Source of the DNA: Xiphydria camelus
Taxonomy: Eukaryota; Arthropoda; Insecta; Hymenoptera; Xiphydriidae
DNA length: 64,000 nt
Assembly (NCBI GenBank): GCA_963678675.1
Contig: OY783198.1
Location: 2,361,001-2,425,000 of the forward strand
Reading direction: 5' to 3'
In this document: positions 13,401-27,700 of the stretch, piece by piece
How the letters are laid out: the number at the start of each line of letters is the position of its first letter
Numbering within the stretch: position 1 is the first letter of the stretch
Made by a program: the position numbers and the translations under genes
The notes under the pieces: model-generated
Databases searched by the model: none
What the model was told of the DNA's origin: nothing
Seen by the model: the letters and a program-made list of their open reading frames with translations, nothing else

Positions 13401-16400
13401 AAAATCTCTTCACGAGATATTAAGAATAATTTCTTCCGAAAAATCGAAAAGTCCGATTAGCGGCACAGTGCTAATTATCATCCAATGTCTTTCCCCGGGA
13501 AAGAATAATAATCACGGCACATCCGTGAGTCGTAATGCGAGAGATTAATTTCTCCCTGGCGGAATTCAAAGTGACTCACTAGCGGGAACACGACTGCATT
13601 CCTCCCCGCGTGATTGATATTCCCGCGAATGAAGACACCTCGGTTGTGACGAACAAAGACGGACGTCCATAACGTACCGCGGAAGTGAATCCACACCTCT
13701 CCGGCATCCGAGTTAACACCGTGAAGAGTCTATCGATTTAACGACGAACGCTCGCCGAATTAACCTCGACGCGTATCGGAGCGAAATTAAATGCCGCTTG
13801 TGGTCGGCGATAACGCTTAACAGAGCGCACCCTCCACGCGTCTCGGAGTTTCTGAACCGAAAAGACGCACCCTCTCGGTCTCTGACGAATCTTTCGCGGG
13901 CAATCGAAGATTTGTCGACCGGACGCAATATGAGAGGCGCCCCGAAGAACGAGGTTCTCCAGCTAATTTTTTAAATTGCAAATTTTGAAGCTGTCGACGA
14001 CATTTTTACTTGATACTTCATCATTTTTCATCATCGGCCTTATCTGAGCTGGAAAACGATATTTAAAGAGGCAGCATACGTTATAGTCTATCTCTCTCGC
14101 ACTCGTTACTTGGCATAAGTGCGCCTCTCACGGCTGTTCGATTATGTTAGGTATAATAATTAATACGGTAACGCACTTGTAACTTCATCACTAATTATTT
14201 TCTCGGGCATTTTCTTTTTTGGGTGAAATTGAACGCCTATACAAATGACGAACAATTACAAATTGAATTAAAAAAATATGAATATTTTTTTATGCGATAA
14301 CCGAATCGCGATACGAATAATAATCGCTCCGTATCGCCACGACATTGTCGCGAACATCGATATCGCGAGAAGTGTGGGAGTTCTCGCGTGAAGTCACTCC
14401 AGGTATACGTCGTCTTCCCCGCGCGACACGATTTTCATCCGTTCGCTGTTTACGAGAGGCGAAGTTAACGGGCGACTCACGGGTTCGATAATAGGTTCTT
14501 CAGTATCTCGGGTCGGTATCCAGGGGAGTGCCCATTATGGAACAGGGGATTTGCGGTGTGCACTAATAACGGGACGCCTAGTGATTCTGTCGGATAATGG
14601 AGGCTAGAGGGCTGCTGCCGCGGCTAGAGTGCGCCGTGCGGGGGGATGAGAAGACGGGCGAGGAGGAGACGAGAAGGAGGGTTAGGTGGTTGTGACAGCT
14701 TGAGGTCGGCTTTAGTCGTGGTTAGATCGAGTTGTGTATATCTACGGCTCCTCCACGGGAAGCTCCGTATGACCGACAGGGCGGATTGATTTACCCCTTT
14801 CAACGAAGTTACGAAGTCGCGTCCCTGGCATCAACCTACTTTAATCTTTTCCTCCTCCGGTCAACGCCTCTTAGACCGTATTTATATCAATGCACACAGC
14901 TGCGCCGTTAAATGCAAGGAGGTGACGTAGCATGAGGCTAAATGTACCCGAGGGGTAAATTTTAATAAATAAACCATTTCGTTTAATCGCAATCAGCGTT
15001 CTCTGCCAACTGTCGCGTACGGAGACTATTTATACGCAATGGAATTATCCAATTTAACTTTGGAAACTACCTAGCCAAATGGTACTTTTTACCCCGCAGT
15101 ACTTTTAGCCCCATTTTATCTCGATTCATTTCTCGAGTAGAAAATATTTGGCGACTCCTGTATCGCGTAAGATACGAAATGACCGTCGAGCTCCTTTCCA
15201 CGAAAGTATAGGCCAGTCGTATTCGTCTCCCGGCTAACCCAGCCGTCGAGGTTACCGAGAAATCAGCCTCACCCCGACTCGTCTCGGTCCGGACGCGCTG
15301 ATTCGAGTACACCAACCCCCTCGGCATCCCGAGGAGGAATCGAGTTCGCGGCGGGATTATTTATTCGCTCCCGCGATGCTTCGTCGGATTCTGCCTCACT
15401 TTCTCGCGTGCCTCTCCACTTTCTCTCCCTTCCGCGACTCTCCCGCGTCTACCCCTATATCTACAGACGCGCCGCGCACAGAGCTGCCAACCCCGGCTCG
15501 ACCGCGAAACGTATATAAATTTCGAGAGAAAATCCGTGCGAGGAGAATACGGGCGTGGCAACAGGTAGATGAAAACCAATTTGTTTCTGTTTCAGCAGGG
15601 GGTTTTGGCATGAGGGTGGTCGGCGGTAAGACGGGATCGGACGGTCGCATGTTCGCGTACATCGTGTGGACAGTCTCCGGGGGACCGGCGGAGAAGGCCG
15701 GGCTTCAGCAGGGAGATAAGGTACACGCCCACTTTTGCATCTGGATGATACAGCTAGATATACGCGGGATTAAACGTTGGCTCGCGCGATACGCGATACG
15801 TTCTGCCGAGAGAACCAGACGCTCGCGTTCGTTTCGCAACCACCGATGAGGGTTCTCGCACTGAGGAGAAAAAAAGATTACAAATTATTCTGTTGGAACG
15901 ATAATCTGAGTACGAAAGGTAAAAAATAGATCAAAAATTATCCTTCCAGGGGGTTTAAAATTTAACCTTTCCTAGCCATAATTTTTTATCTATTTTACCT
16001 TTCGTACTCAGATTATCCTTCTAACACAATAATTTGTAATCTTTTTTTTTTTCTCAGTGCGTGTATCCACCGAACGTCGCAGCTCATTTTCCACTCATTT
16101 CTGACTCGCATTCGCACGTTTCTTATACTTATCGCGAGCCGACGCTCGTTCTCGACGATTGAAAAGAAGAAAGCGCGTTCGCAGGTAATCCCTGCTTCCT
16201 CGCACATCGCACCTTTAATACGAAAAAAAAAAAAAAAAAAGAAGAGAAAGGACCGTCCCTCCGTTCGTCTCCCTATCCTCTCCCGTCCCTCGTGAGCATT
16301 ATTCTCAAAAGAGCTTACACTCTGAGCACACCACCATAAGCTCTCGCTATATACGATACAATTCATCTATCCGTCTATTCATCCCGCGCTCGGTCGAGTC

Positions 16401-19400
16401 CGTCTCCCCGACGCGATGGAAGAAATTTAGAAAAAAAAAACCTGTATCTTTTCGCCGCGTCACCGCGCACATTTTCGCGATACACGCACGCCTGAGGGGT
16501 GAGCGCGTCGGAGGGAGGCGGATTTGATCGATCGAGCGGAGCGCCGCATCGACGGACGTTGTTTGCCATCGTTAAATTTCCATGAAGCGCGCACCGCGCG
16601 CACTTATCGCGAGGAGATCTCGTCCCCTCCGCTCCGCTCCGCTCCCCTCTCGCGACCCACCCCGCCGCCTTTCGCAACTTCGTACCGGCATCGATATTCG
16701 AGAAGCGGGCCACCCCGTCGTCCTTCTCCGATATTACCCGGTACCAATATTCTCGTTACGAGAGGACCGTTCCGCGGAGGAAGGCTTTTTTTTCATCGCC
16801 CCCACCCCTGGCCACGCGCTCGCTCCCCCTGTTCTTCCCGAATCCTCAGCGGGGTCGCGAGGGGTGGCAATTGCGGATTTTTAGAGGACCTCGAAGTACT
16901 CCGCCGAGAGGAGCTCCGCGGGTCGCCGCGGTGTCTAAAAATATCTCAGCCGACGTTACTTTCTTTCTCTCGTTCCGCGCTCGCGTCCTATACGCGTACA
17001 TGTATATATTATAGGTACATATATTATACATGATGCAAGACGGCGCCGCTTTTCGCTTCTCAAGGGAACGAGGTTATTCGACTCGGTTTCGGATAGAAAC
17101 AGTTGCGAATGCCGAAAGCTTTCAGCGTCGGCAGGCCGAAATGGGAGCGAGGGAAGAGAATGTAACCCCTCACCCCCTCCATCCGTCTCGATCTCTCCAC
17201 GGGAAAAATATAATTCACCCATCCGCGCGGGCGAAATAATCGCAGCCGATATCCTCTCCTGCGACTCCGTTACCGCTATCCGCGACACCGATCGACGCGA
17301 CCGGCTACTCGCGCGTCCCGCGACAGGGGTCGCGATTCTTTCCGCCCGCGCGTAGTCATCCGAGCCGTTGATCCGCGCGGGGAGTGGAGCACAAGTTGTA
17401 CCCCCGAGGAATTCCAGGCGGTAGTCCTCTTCACGCGCTCGCCCCGATCCTTCTCCTCGGTTGAATTCCTAGAGATAATTAAAGTTAGCGCCGACCCGGC
17501 TTCTCGACGGATTCCCTCTCACCTTTGCCGTTATCCCTCGCGCCACTCCTTTCAAACTCATGCGGGCGCGCGCGCGCGCGAGGCGAATGGAAGAAGAGGA
17601 ACTCGTCGAGGAGCAAAACGGACGAGTAATTCCCGCAATTGCATCCCCGCGCGATGCGGCCGACCGCGCGTTACGTCGTCGTCGTCGACGGTTATCCGCT
17701 CGGCGTCGCGCGGCTCCAACCCCCCGCCGCGCTCGTCGTCCTTCGTCGACGACTGTGCCGCGCGCGTGTTATTAATAATTTTCGCGCAAATTACCACCGT
17801 AACCGTGTACGCGGCTGACGGACGGACGAACGCCCCCGCCGTAATTAATTACAATAAACTCTTTGACGTCGCAGCCGCGCGCTAATCGACCTGGTCGGCG
17901 TCCCGGGGTCCTTCCTACCCCCTGAGTCAACGCGACGCGCGCTGTTATTTGTCGCGCCGTCACGCGACACCGTTCGTCGTTAGTCGCTTCCGCCGCGGAA
18001 ATAATTCCGGGGTGGAATTGCCCCCGATCGCTGTGCTCCTCCTGTTCCTCGAAATCAACGAGGAGATAACGATAGCTCGAGTTCCGCTCCATCGCACCGC
18101 GAGAACCCGAACCGTCGAATGTAGGTCAATCCCACTCGTTTCCGATTCGACGAATGTTTAAACCGCCGCGCGGAAACATCGAGAGAAAAAATCGCGCGCG
18201 CATATTTACGCGGACGAACCCCCCGTTTCCCATCAACCGTATCCACCTTGATACGCGGTAGACACATGCATACATATATCGGGCGTCGTCCACTCCGGCG
18301 TGATCCACACATGATGCCGATACGCGGTTCGTCGGTCGGCGCTCCGGATTATTTCCACGCGAAATCAGGTCGGCGCGATCGCACGAGGGAGAACGCGAAT
18401 TCGGGGGAAGGAGCGCGGGAGATTTTGCGGGAATATTTAACCCTCCGAGAACGTAAGGGGTCAATCTGACCCCAGCCTCGAGTTTGATCGAAAAAATATC
18501 GCTAAAACATAATTTCTAGCAAGAAATATTTAAAAAATATAAAAATCATGATTTTTATCGTTAATTGCGTCGTTTCCGAAAACTCTTATTTTTTTGGCAA
18601 TTTTTTAAAATATGGAAATAAATTGAACAGACCGTTTTATTCGTGTCAATTTATTTAAAGATGTTGAGAGAACATCCCAGAACTGTTTTAAGCTGATCGC
18701 ATCAGTCTGTCAAAAATGGCGGGCACTCAAAGTTGTACGGGGTCAAATTGACCCCAAGTGTTCTTCGTGATTGAAAAAATAGGTGTGTTCTCGGAGGATT
18801 GACGCGACATTTCGACGACATCTCGAGGGATATAACGCCGTACACCCCGTCCGCGTTATCCGTCAGACTCGTATATTTCGATCTTCAGGGCCGACGATTC
18901 ATCCCGAAAATAAACAGGCGTCCAATCCCGCCCCGCTACGATCCCCGTGTGTGAGACGAGCCGGCGAGCGCAGTTGGCAAGGACGCGATCCCTAATCCTG
19001 AAGGATGCCCTCGTTGGCCGCGACTTCGGGGCGCAACGATTTGTTAGGATTCTCGGGGAATCCCTGCGAAAGTTTCCGCGCGGGTCTACCTTCTGGCGTC
19101 ATCGGTCCCAGACGATTAACGTAATTCAAGCACGGTCTTCACGGACGAACTACGCCTACGCGCGCAGGCTGCGCGCCTGCGGATTTCCGCGGTTGTCGTA
19201 CCGATTCGGCGTCACCGTCATCGCGTACCGTGCGGTCGCGCTATCCGGTCTGGTATAACGCGCGGGGCGCGTTCTCCGTTTCGTGGAGAGAGCGCGTGAA
19301 TTTGCACGTTAATTGCCGCGATATTCCGCCGCGGAAGATCGACCCCGTTTCCCCCGTTCGGCACTCGGAGCGGTAAGTATCAAGGGCGTTCGAAGCTCCC

Positions 19401-21650
19401 GGCGCTCTCGGTACTCGTGGAAAGTGTCGACAGCGGGTTTCCCTTCTGGCGAGCGAAAAGACTCGAAACTCCCTCCCCCTCGGGCCGCTCGCTGCCACTT
19501 ATTGGAGCCTTCGTCCTTAAATCCCGCAGCCCGCTTCCCCCCCCCCCCCAATTCCGCTTCCCTCGCGAGGAATATCACTTCGAATCTCTGATTCGCAGGT
19601 GTTGGAATGGAGCGGCGTCTCGCTGATCGATCGCAGCTTCCAGGAGGTGGCGCAAATAATGGAGCGCTCCGGTGACGTCGCCGAGCTCGTCGTGGAACAC
19701 GCGACCGATATGTGAGTATGCCGCTGGCTCGTTCAGATAAGAAATCCTCGCGACGCGCGTGGCGCGTGTTTTGTGCAACGGGTGGAGTCCGAGGAAATGT
19801 TTACCTCCGTTTATACGCTGATTGTGTGAGAGAAGAGTTTATTTGTAATTGAGATAAATGTATACTTGATTATGGCGAAAGAGAAATATTTCATTGGGCC
19901 CCGAATAAGTACGTATTAATTATTGGAACGTCTTTTTCATTTAAACGGAGAAATAAAGAATATTATCTTGGCCCAAAAAAATATTTCTTTCGCCATAATC
20001 AAGTATACGTATGTTAACTATAAATAAACTGTTTTCTCGGTGTACGTAAACCCGCCGAAGAAAAGCTTCACTCCGTTTGTACACTGAGAAAAGAGTTTAT
20101 TTGTAATTGAGATAAATGTATACTTGATTATGGCGAAAGAGAGAGAAATATTTCATTGGGCCCCGAATAAATACATGTTAATTATTGGAATGTCTTTTTT
20201 CATTTAAACAGAAATAGAGTAATAGCTGACGAATATTTTCTTGGTCCAAAAAAATATTTATTTCGCCATAATAAAATATACGCATGTTAACTATATCGTA
20301 TAAATAAACTGTTGTCTCAGTGCACGCAAACCCGCGTCGGCGCGTCTGCGCCACATTTGACGATTCTTTATTTTTCAAAAACACAACGGCAGGATCGGCG
20401 ATATGCTCGACGACCCCGGAATGGTACCGCCACCCGGAAAGACGCCCGGAAATCTCGGGCTGCAGCTAGGTGAGTCCTCCTTGCGAGATCGTCGCGCGAT
20501 CATTTCTCGATTCGAACGTAGCTCCATTATAGAGTCTCTATTAGCTGAGCTAGAGCAACCGTTTCCTCTTATTCATACAGTCGTTAGAGGCTAAAGCTGT
20601 AGGCTTAGCTCCGATTACAATGAACGTTATATACTCGCCTGTATAAAAGTACCTACACCCCAATCGTGCCTTCGATACAATTCTATCCACGACGTATAAG
20701 AAAGCAAGGAGCGTAAATCGTTCCTCGGCGTAAAGATTCCCCGGGGGAAAGGTCGCGATTGGCGATAGCCGAGAGGGACCCGTAATAAATCGCTTATCGC
20801 GGCGAACGGTATAAACAGGGGCCGGGAAAAAAAATTCGTTGTCTAAATACTTCTCGCGCCGTCTGTCGCGGCAGTTTCTCAAAAGACGGCAGTAGTAAAT
20901 GCAGGGTAGCAATCAGCCCGAGGAAAACGGCCTAGTAGAAAAAGCCGGTAAGTCGTCCGCCGGCTGCGCGGGACGGCGCGCAAAGTTTTTATTAAAGGGC
21001 GAACGACCGCGGCCCCGATGCTGACGATGGCTCGGAAAATCTGGAACGATGCACGTTTCGGGGGAGATTTCCCCATTAGCCGTTGAATATCGAGAACTGT
21101 TTTAACGGTCCGAGCAACTGTTCCTCGTAAATTGCAAAGAGAGTTTTGATGGGACGCGGGCGGTCGTATCCGATCCGTTCGTATATATTAGTAATAATGA
21201 TTAGCGTAGTTGAGAAAAAACTGAGACCAAATAAAATGCAATCGGCGTCAGGATGGAATTGAATTCGTGATTCACGGGGAATAATTGAACGGATAGACGG
21301 TAGAAAAGGGGTGTAAGGCAATCATCGGAGAGCTCGTTTGCTTCTTCCCGTTATTTATTTATTTATACAACGGTACACGCTGCAATCACGAGGAAACTGA
21401 AAAAACGCACCGACGAAACGAACGCCGGACGAACGACTGCATACGAAACAAGCGTGATGCGAGGGTGGCACCACCCCGACTTCCAATTCCTCTGTACACA
21501 CCTGCAAAAAAATGACGAGCCCCGACTTCGTCGCGTTAACGAAGTGCCATTGTTTTCAGAAACGGAAACGGAGAAAGCGCCCTCGTCGCCGACGCGCAGG
21601 AAACTGCCAAAGACGCCGGTATAATGAGTTCATAAATTGAGTCTACACGT

Positions 21651-21705
<55 letters not shown>

Positions 21706-21753
21706 CTCTCTGTCTATCTCCCCCCTTTCTCTCTCAATCTACATATCTCTCTT

Positions 21754-21799
<46 letters not shown>

Positions 21800-24700
21800 A
21801 AATAATACGCATACGACATCCTCCCTCTTCCACTTTCAACCCCAACCCGCTCCCCTGCTATCTCGCTCGCTCGTCCGCCCTCGGCTCTTCCCGTATCTTC
21901 CGCGTCCGCGAGCCGCGGAGAAGCGGAAACACCCTCCGCCCCCTTTCCTGTTACGTTGCGATGAACTATTATTATTATTTTGTACATATACATTTATACA
22001 TACATGTGTCTATACAAAATGCGGTAAATATAATTATATATTTAAACGGGTGTGCGCTCTGCGTGAACCAGATGGCAGCGAGTGTGTGTACATAAATAAT
22101 GTGTGATTCTCTGGGCGTACGCGCACATGAATATCCGTATCAGGATGGTAAAAGGGATGATTTTATGCTTCGCAAAATTGAGGTTGCCGGCTGGTCGATG
22201 GTGGTGGGTCGAGTTCGCTACGATTGACGATGCAAAAATCAATGGGACTGGGATTCTTGGATCTTACGATTGCATGGAATAATTGGGAGGAGAAATTGGA
22301 AAATCGGGTGGTACGTGGGATGCCGTATTCGATTGATCGCAATTTATAATATCTCCATACGATAGGCACTACCGACTCCGACCGCCCTTACCAACCAGGC
22401 AACTTTCCTTGTTGTGAAATAATCTCGTCGTTGTTCTATACGCGCGTATAAACGGGAAGGGCGAACGCACCTTGTAAATAGCTCGCACTTCAATCGCGCG
22501 ACGTGTGTCGCGTTTCTCTTTTGGTTTCCCTCTTTCCGTCGAGTCGCGCGAATCTCCCGCGAGGGTCCTCTCCCGCGCGGGCCTGGATTTTTTTTCAGAG
22601 CGGCCTCGACCTTCCGGGAGGTTCGCGGTGGGGACGGGGGCGGCGGGGAGGAGGGGCGCGTAATAAGGGTGAGTCTCGATCGAAGGGAAGGCGAACTTCG
22701 ATCTTTCGCGTCGAACGACAATCTCTCCTGCCGCCTCCCGAAAACCCTCCTGGCTTTGGCCGTCGAATGAGAAACGCCCCCCTGAGAATGACGCGCTATC
22801 GAAAAAAAGGAGGATCTACGTGTACAGCTATATCATAATATACGTGTCTATTTCGCTGTGATATCGCGCGCCCCGTCGTCGGGCAGTCTCGCGTTGGCTC
22901 GTACGTATAGGCACTTAAGGGTGAAATGTGTAGGATATACATATGTGTAAGTATACATTAGATCGTCGATTAAGTGCGAGGCGTCGGAGTAGACATACCG
23001 ATCGAATGCGCAAACTCCGATTCTGCGTGGACAAATAACGAGTGAATTTCGTCAACGATAAATTGCTTAATTTAAAGTCAACGGAGAATTTCACGAACCG
23101 ATCGTTCTTTTGCAGAAAATTAATCGAATCGCCCCCCGAGACTCGTTAAACTCGCGAATATTTCCGAGCTTGCCCATTCGACGACGAATAAGAGATAATA
23201 ACGCCGATCGCGCGGTGCGTAGTTATATCGCTGGGATAATCGATAATCGGTGTACCTAGTCAGTACGGTTTTGTAAAGAGAGAACAAAAAAAGATCAACC
23301 TAAAGCGCGGCGTTTATATCAATCGATCGCGTCGCGCGCCACTAGAATTTTCCTTTCCTCGGGGCGTTGCTGGGTCGACGAGGGTTTCTGACGCACGTGC
23401 GAATAACGCGTGGGATCGGCGAGAATGGGGAGGCCAGAGAGCTCGACCCTTTCACGCGGGCGGCACAACACGCTCGAGTCCCTCGTGCCAAGTCGCACTC
23501 GCCGGGCCTGACTTGCTCGCGCCGCGCCGAGACGCGTGTCGGACCGCGATTCGCCGGTTCCGGATTCGAAAAAGCTTTCGTACAATCAACGGTAGAAACG
23601 TGCCGCGCGGGCAGCCTCCCTTTCCTCGGCTTCGAATAAATCTGACGCCGGCGCGGCGATACGCCGGCCCTCACCTGCTCCCACTTACGAAATCATTCTC
23701 CCCCCCCCCCCCCCCCCCCGATCGATCGATCGTTGAGGCACTCTGTTGAAGTTCGGGGTTGGCGGAAAATTGACTCGCGGCGGGCAAGAGTTCGTTTACA
23801 CGGAATAAAAATTAATTCGAGGTAAATAAATCTACGCGTTTGTGTTGATTCGAATTAAAGTACTTACTTGTGCACTCCGGACTAATTCTTCGTCGCGTAA
23901 ATAAATGTCTGCTAATCGCGAATTAATTTTCCAACGCACCGGTTCGACGTCTTTCGATAGCTCTTCCTCGTCCAGTACCACGCGCATACTCGCGATTAGT
24001 ACTCATCGTTGGTATTCGCCGTCCTCCACATTTCACGGACGACGAGGGAGCAAGAAGGAAAAAAGAAACGTCGGCCCGTTATTCCGAGCCGACGAAAATT
24101 CGCGGGGGCCCGCGCGGCGTTAGTAATAACATGAGCTTCGACGGTAATATTCTTAGTTTGAATGAATGGTGATCGAGTACCTACGATTTAAAGGAAAACA
24201 AGATAATCTTACGAGATACTAGTTTGTACGTCATAGGTGTTTCGATCGTATCATGACGTAGCGTGTAATTATTAAGCATATCGTAGTTGTACACGCATGC
24301 GAGCGTGTCCGTTTACGACCGACCGCGTCTCACACGATTTGCGCGTGCGTTTTTACTTTTTAATCCTGTACGTATTTGTAACGACGAACGGTCGAGCCGC
24401 GCGTAGACGAGGAGCGAGACGAAACTATACCGCGGAATCGGCTTACTCCCGCCTGCGTTTACGCCTTCCCGTCGGAATCAATCAAAAGAAGTTTCGCGTA
24501 GCAGCGAAACAACCCGCGTCAGTCTTCGGCTTTCGCGCGGGACTAAAACTCTATTTAGGTACCTACCTGTGTGTACGAATTTCTACTCTGAGGACCAAGA
24601 AATATTCGGACGAGAGACGTCGTCGGTCTGCTCCCTCTATCGCTCTCACTCTCTCTCCCTCTCCTCTCCCTCTCTCTTCCTCCCTCCCCCCTCTCACTCT

Positions 24701-27700
24701 CTCACTCACTTTCTTTCCATATGTTACGTACGAAAATTGAGGGCGTTAGAATGATCGGAAACGAGCAACGAATCGTACCTACGGCAGGAGGAGCCAGCGA
24801 GTACACCTCATCGCGTGGAAGTGAAAAGTATAGCCGATCGTTTTCACGATAGAGACGTATCTTTCGTAGACTCGAAAATAATGATTTAAAAGAAAATTTA
24901 CTACGCGATATTACAAAAGCTTCGACTATCTCGTGCTACTTCGTAAGCGTTAAGGATACAATCGGTATTGTCGGGGAGTACATGAAAATCGTGGGATATT
25001 CACTGGATAGGTACTCCTACGTTTACGATACTTGCGTACAATATATATCGTATAGATACGAGGGACAATTGAGGCGTCGATTTTTGTTGTCGTACCGCGC
25101 GTTCTCCTCGCCCTAAAAGTGCCGAATTTTTGCGAAACAGAAAAATATACGGAAGAGAACATACGCGTAGGCGTGCGCGCGTTCTCGTTAGATTATATAG
25201 AGACCACACGTCAACTCGAAGTGCGTCGATGAGGATGAGCGTTTATTCACAGGGACGCGGTATAGGCGCGTTTTGAAAATGTCACGTATTCGGGTAATAC
25301 TCTGTAGTTTCAGCCTTTGAATCGACGTGGGGTCAACGTTAAAATGGAAAAAGAAGAGAAGGCATTTGCCTGCGTAATTCATGGCAATCAATTTCTAAAG
25401 ATATGATATATTTGTATCTCGCGTAATTGTTCTCCGATCGATTTCCAAAGCAGTTCAAAGGTTCGAAGGGTCCGACGCGTCGAACGGGGAGGAAAATCGT
25501 CTTCCGCGTCCCGACTTGTTCCACCCTGGAGAAAAAGGATCGGTAAGAAATCTTGAGAAAATCCATGCATTTTTGTACAGTTATCCCGGTAACAGGACTC
25601 CTCGAGGTGAAACATCAAAGTTTTTAATAGACCGCAGCGTACCTTTTACAGTTCGTAATAGTAAAAGTATCAGTTCATACGGTAAAACTTACCAATCTCC
25701 CGTTAATATGTATCGGGTAAACAGAATATGTTAATACTGTTACGAGCTGTAAAAAGTACGCTGTGTCTATTAAAAAATTCAACGTTTCACCTCGAAGAGC
25801 TCTGTTACTGGGATTCACTGTAAAAATGACTAATCCTTTTTCTCCGTGACTGGAAAGAAGTTTCGTAACTTTTCCACGTATCCGCGATGAGGAATTTTCC
25901 AAGCATTCTACACACATATCGTTAATAAGACATCAAGGGACATATCTGTTTCAAATTTTGATTAAACAAGAGACAAACGCGCATTCTCTCCCCGGCGCGA
26001 CAACGACGTCGACGATCCCTTCGAACATCTCTCATCGTCTCGCGGAATATGTATGTCCCCACGAAAAGTCTTTTATTTTTCTTACGCGTCCGTGAAGAGA
26101 GGGACATCTGACGGATTTGGCCTTTTTTTTTTTATACAGAAGGAAAAAGTGTCAGTTGGGGCGAGTTGTGTCTCTTATCCTTCCCGTTTTCTCACCATTT
26201 TTCAATTCGCCGAAATCGTCTCGTCGCGCTACGCGATGCGTCATCCTGCGATGGAAAATCGTGCTCGGGAAATCGTCCTTTGAAAATTGTATGGGGTCGT
26301 ATTGGAGAACCACTCTTGTATCGTTTCCTTTAACTTTACAAAAATTGTTCAAAAGTCGTAGATCTCGCGTACGCGAGAAAATTTCTTATCAGAATGGTTG
26401 AGAGGCTATACGCGTTTTCCAACTCGAGCACAATTTTCAATCGCCGAGCGAAATTTTCGATACCACCGGACTCGAGTTTTCTCATAGAGTAGTCCTTAGC
26501 CGGCGAACTGGTGTACTGTTTTATTAAACGTAGGTAGATACTCCTAAACACCGAAGAAAATCCTCAAGTGTATAACTGGATGTAAGCTGGGAATAAATAT
26601 ATATATATGTATTATATATATGTATATATATATATTCAGAGGAGGAGAAGAAAAACAAACGCAAAATGAGTAATATTTGCATCAGCGGGAATTGCGATCT
26701 ATCTTTCTTCACGTCGCTGCTTTTCCGTTTCCTTTCCTTTCGCTCTTTCTCTACTTTTTCGTTTCCCCTTTCTCGCTCATCCAATTCTCTCGTTCCAATT
26801 CCGTCTCGTCGGCTACCTCCGTCTCTCCGGTCCGATAATCTCTTCGTCGCCGTAATATTTTTCTTTCCCTCTCGTCTTTTTTTTGTTCGTTCCGTCCGTA
26901 GACATGCGTACAATGCCTACGCGCCTATGATGTACATAAATAGGTTCGCACATCGTATTTCTTCACGTGTCCTTTTCTATGATCGAAATACCAATGAAAA
27001 GAAAACAAAACTAAAATAACCCGCTGACGGTTGATGAAAGAGAAAATGTAAGTTGTAACAACATGGAGTTTTAGTTTATTGGCCCTCACGCTACTCTCTC
27101 CCAACTGGCACGACTTATAGTGTACTCGCATTTTGTCGATTGTCTCGCAACCCGTCGTTTAGTACAGTCAGTTAGATCGCCCGAACGTTTCATGACGATG
27201 GACCAAGCGCCCACCGAGAGTTTCGGATTTTGCCCCGCGTGATCGCCCCCGTGCGAGAGTGGTTCGCGAGGAGAGGAAGTCGCGATCCCTCTCTCTCCCT
27301 TCCAAAATTCTTCTTCCATCTCACTTTCCGCCCGTCCTTCCGTAAGCGAATCCGGCGCGTTTGCAAGAAAACACACATCGAAAATCGGACTCGAGTCGTT
27401 GTCAAAAATAAATTTTCACGCGCTCTCGAAAAGAAACGACCCCTGAAAAAAAAAATGTTATATCGAAACACGAGTTCCATTTCCACATCCGAAAGGACTT
27501 TTCCGAGAGGACGGCGTCCACTCGCAATTCGCGCGGATATTTCACAAAGCATGTGCCGCATAATGCCAGTAGTTTCGAGTTGTTTGGATACGAGTCGCGG
27601 GAAGCTCGCCAAATTGCAACTCCACGGCAGGCGCTTGGTCCGCAAGGCAGTTCCCTAGTATCGACTGTCGAGTGTGAAAGGGCTGTTGCACTTCTGCGAC

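Larger units (their letters stand above)
15721..19598 (+). other. Rim intron, 3.9 kb, with two MITEs
   Basis: This separates the two main PDZ exons. It holds the elements at 15859-16059 and 18441-18798, an A run at about 16220-16238 and a GC dinucleotide tract near 17567-17581. Long overlapping open frames at 16375-18470 lie in GC-rich sequence on both strands and show no domain. Confidence 0.6.
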
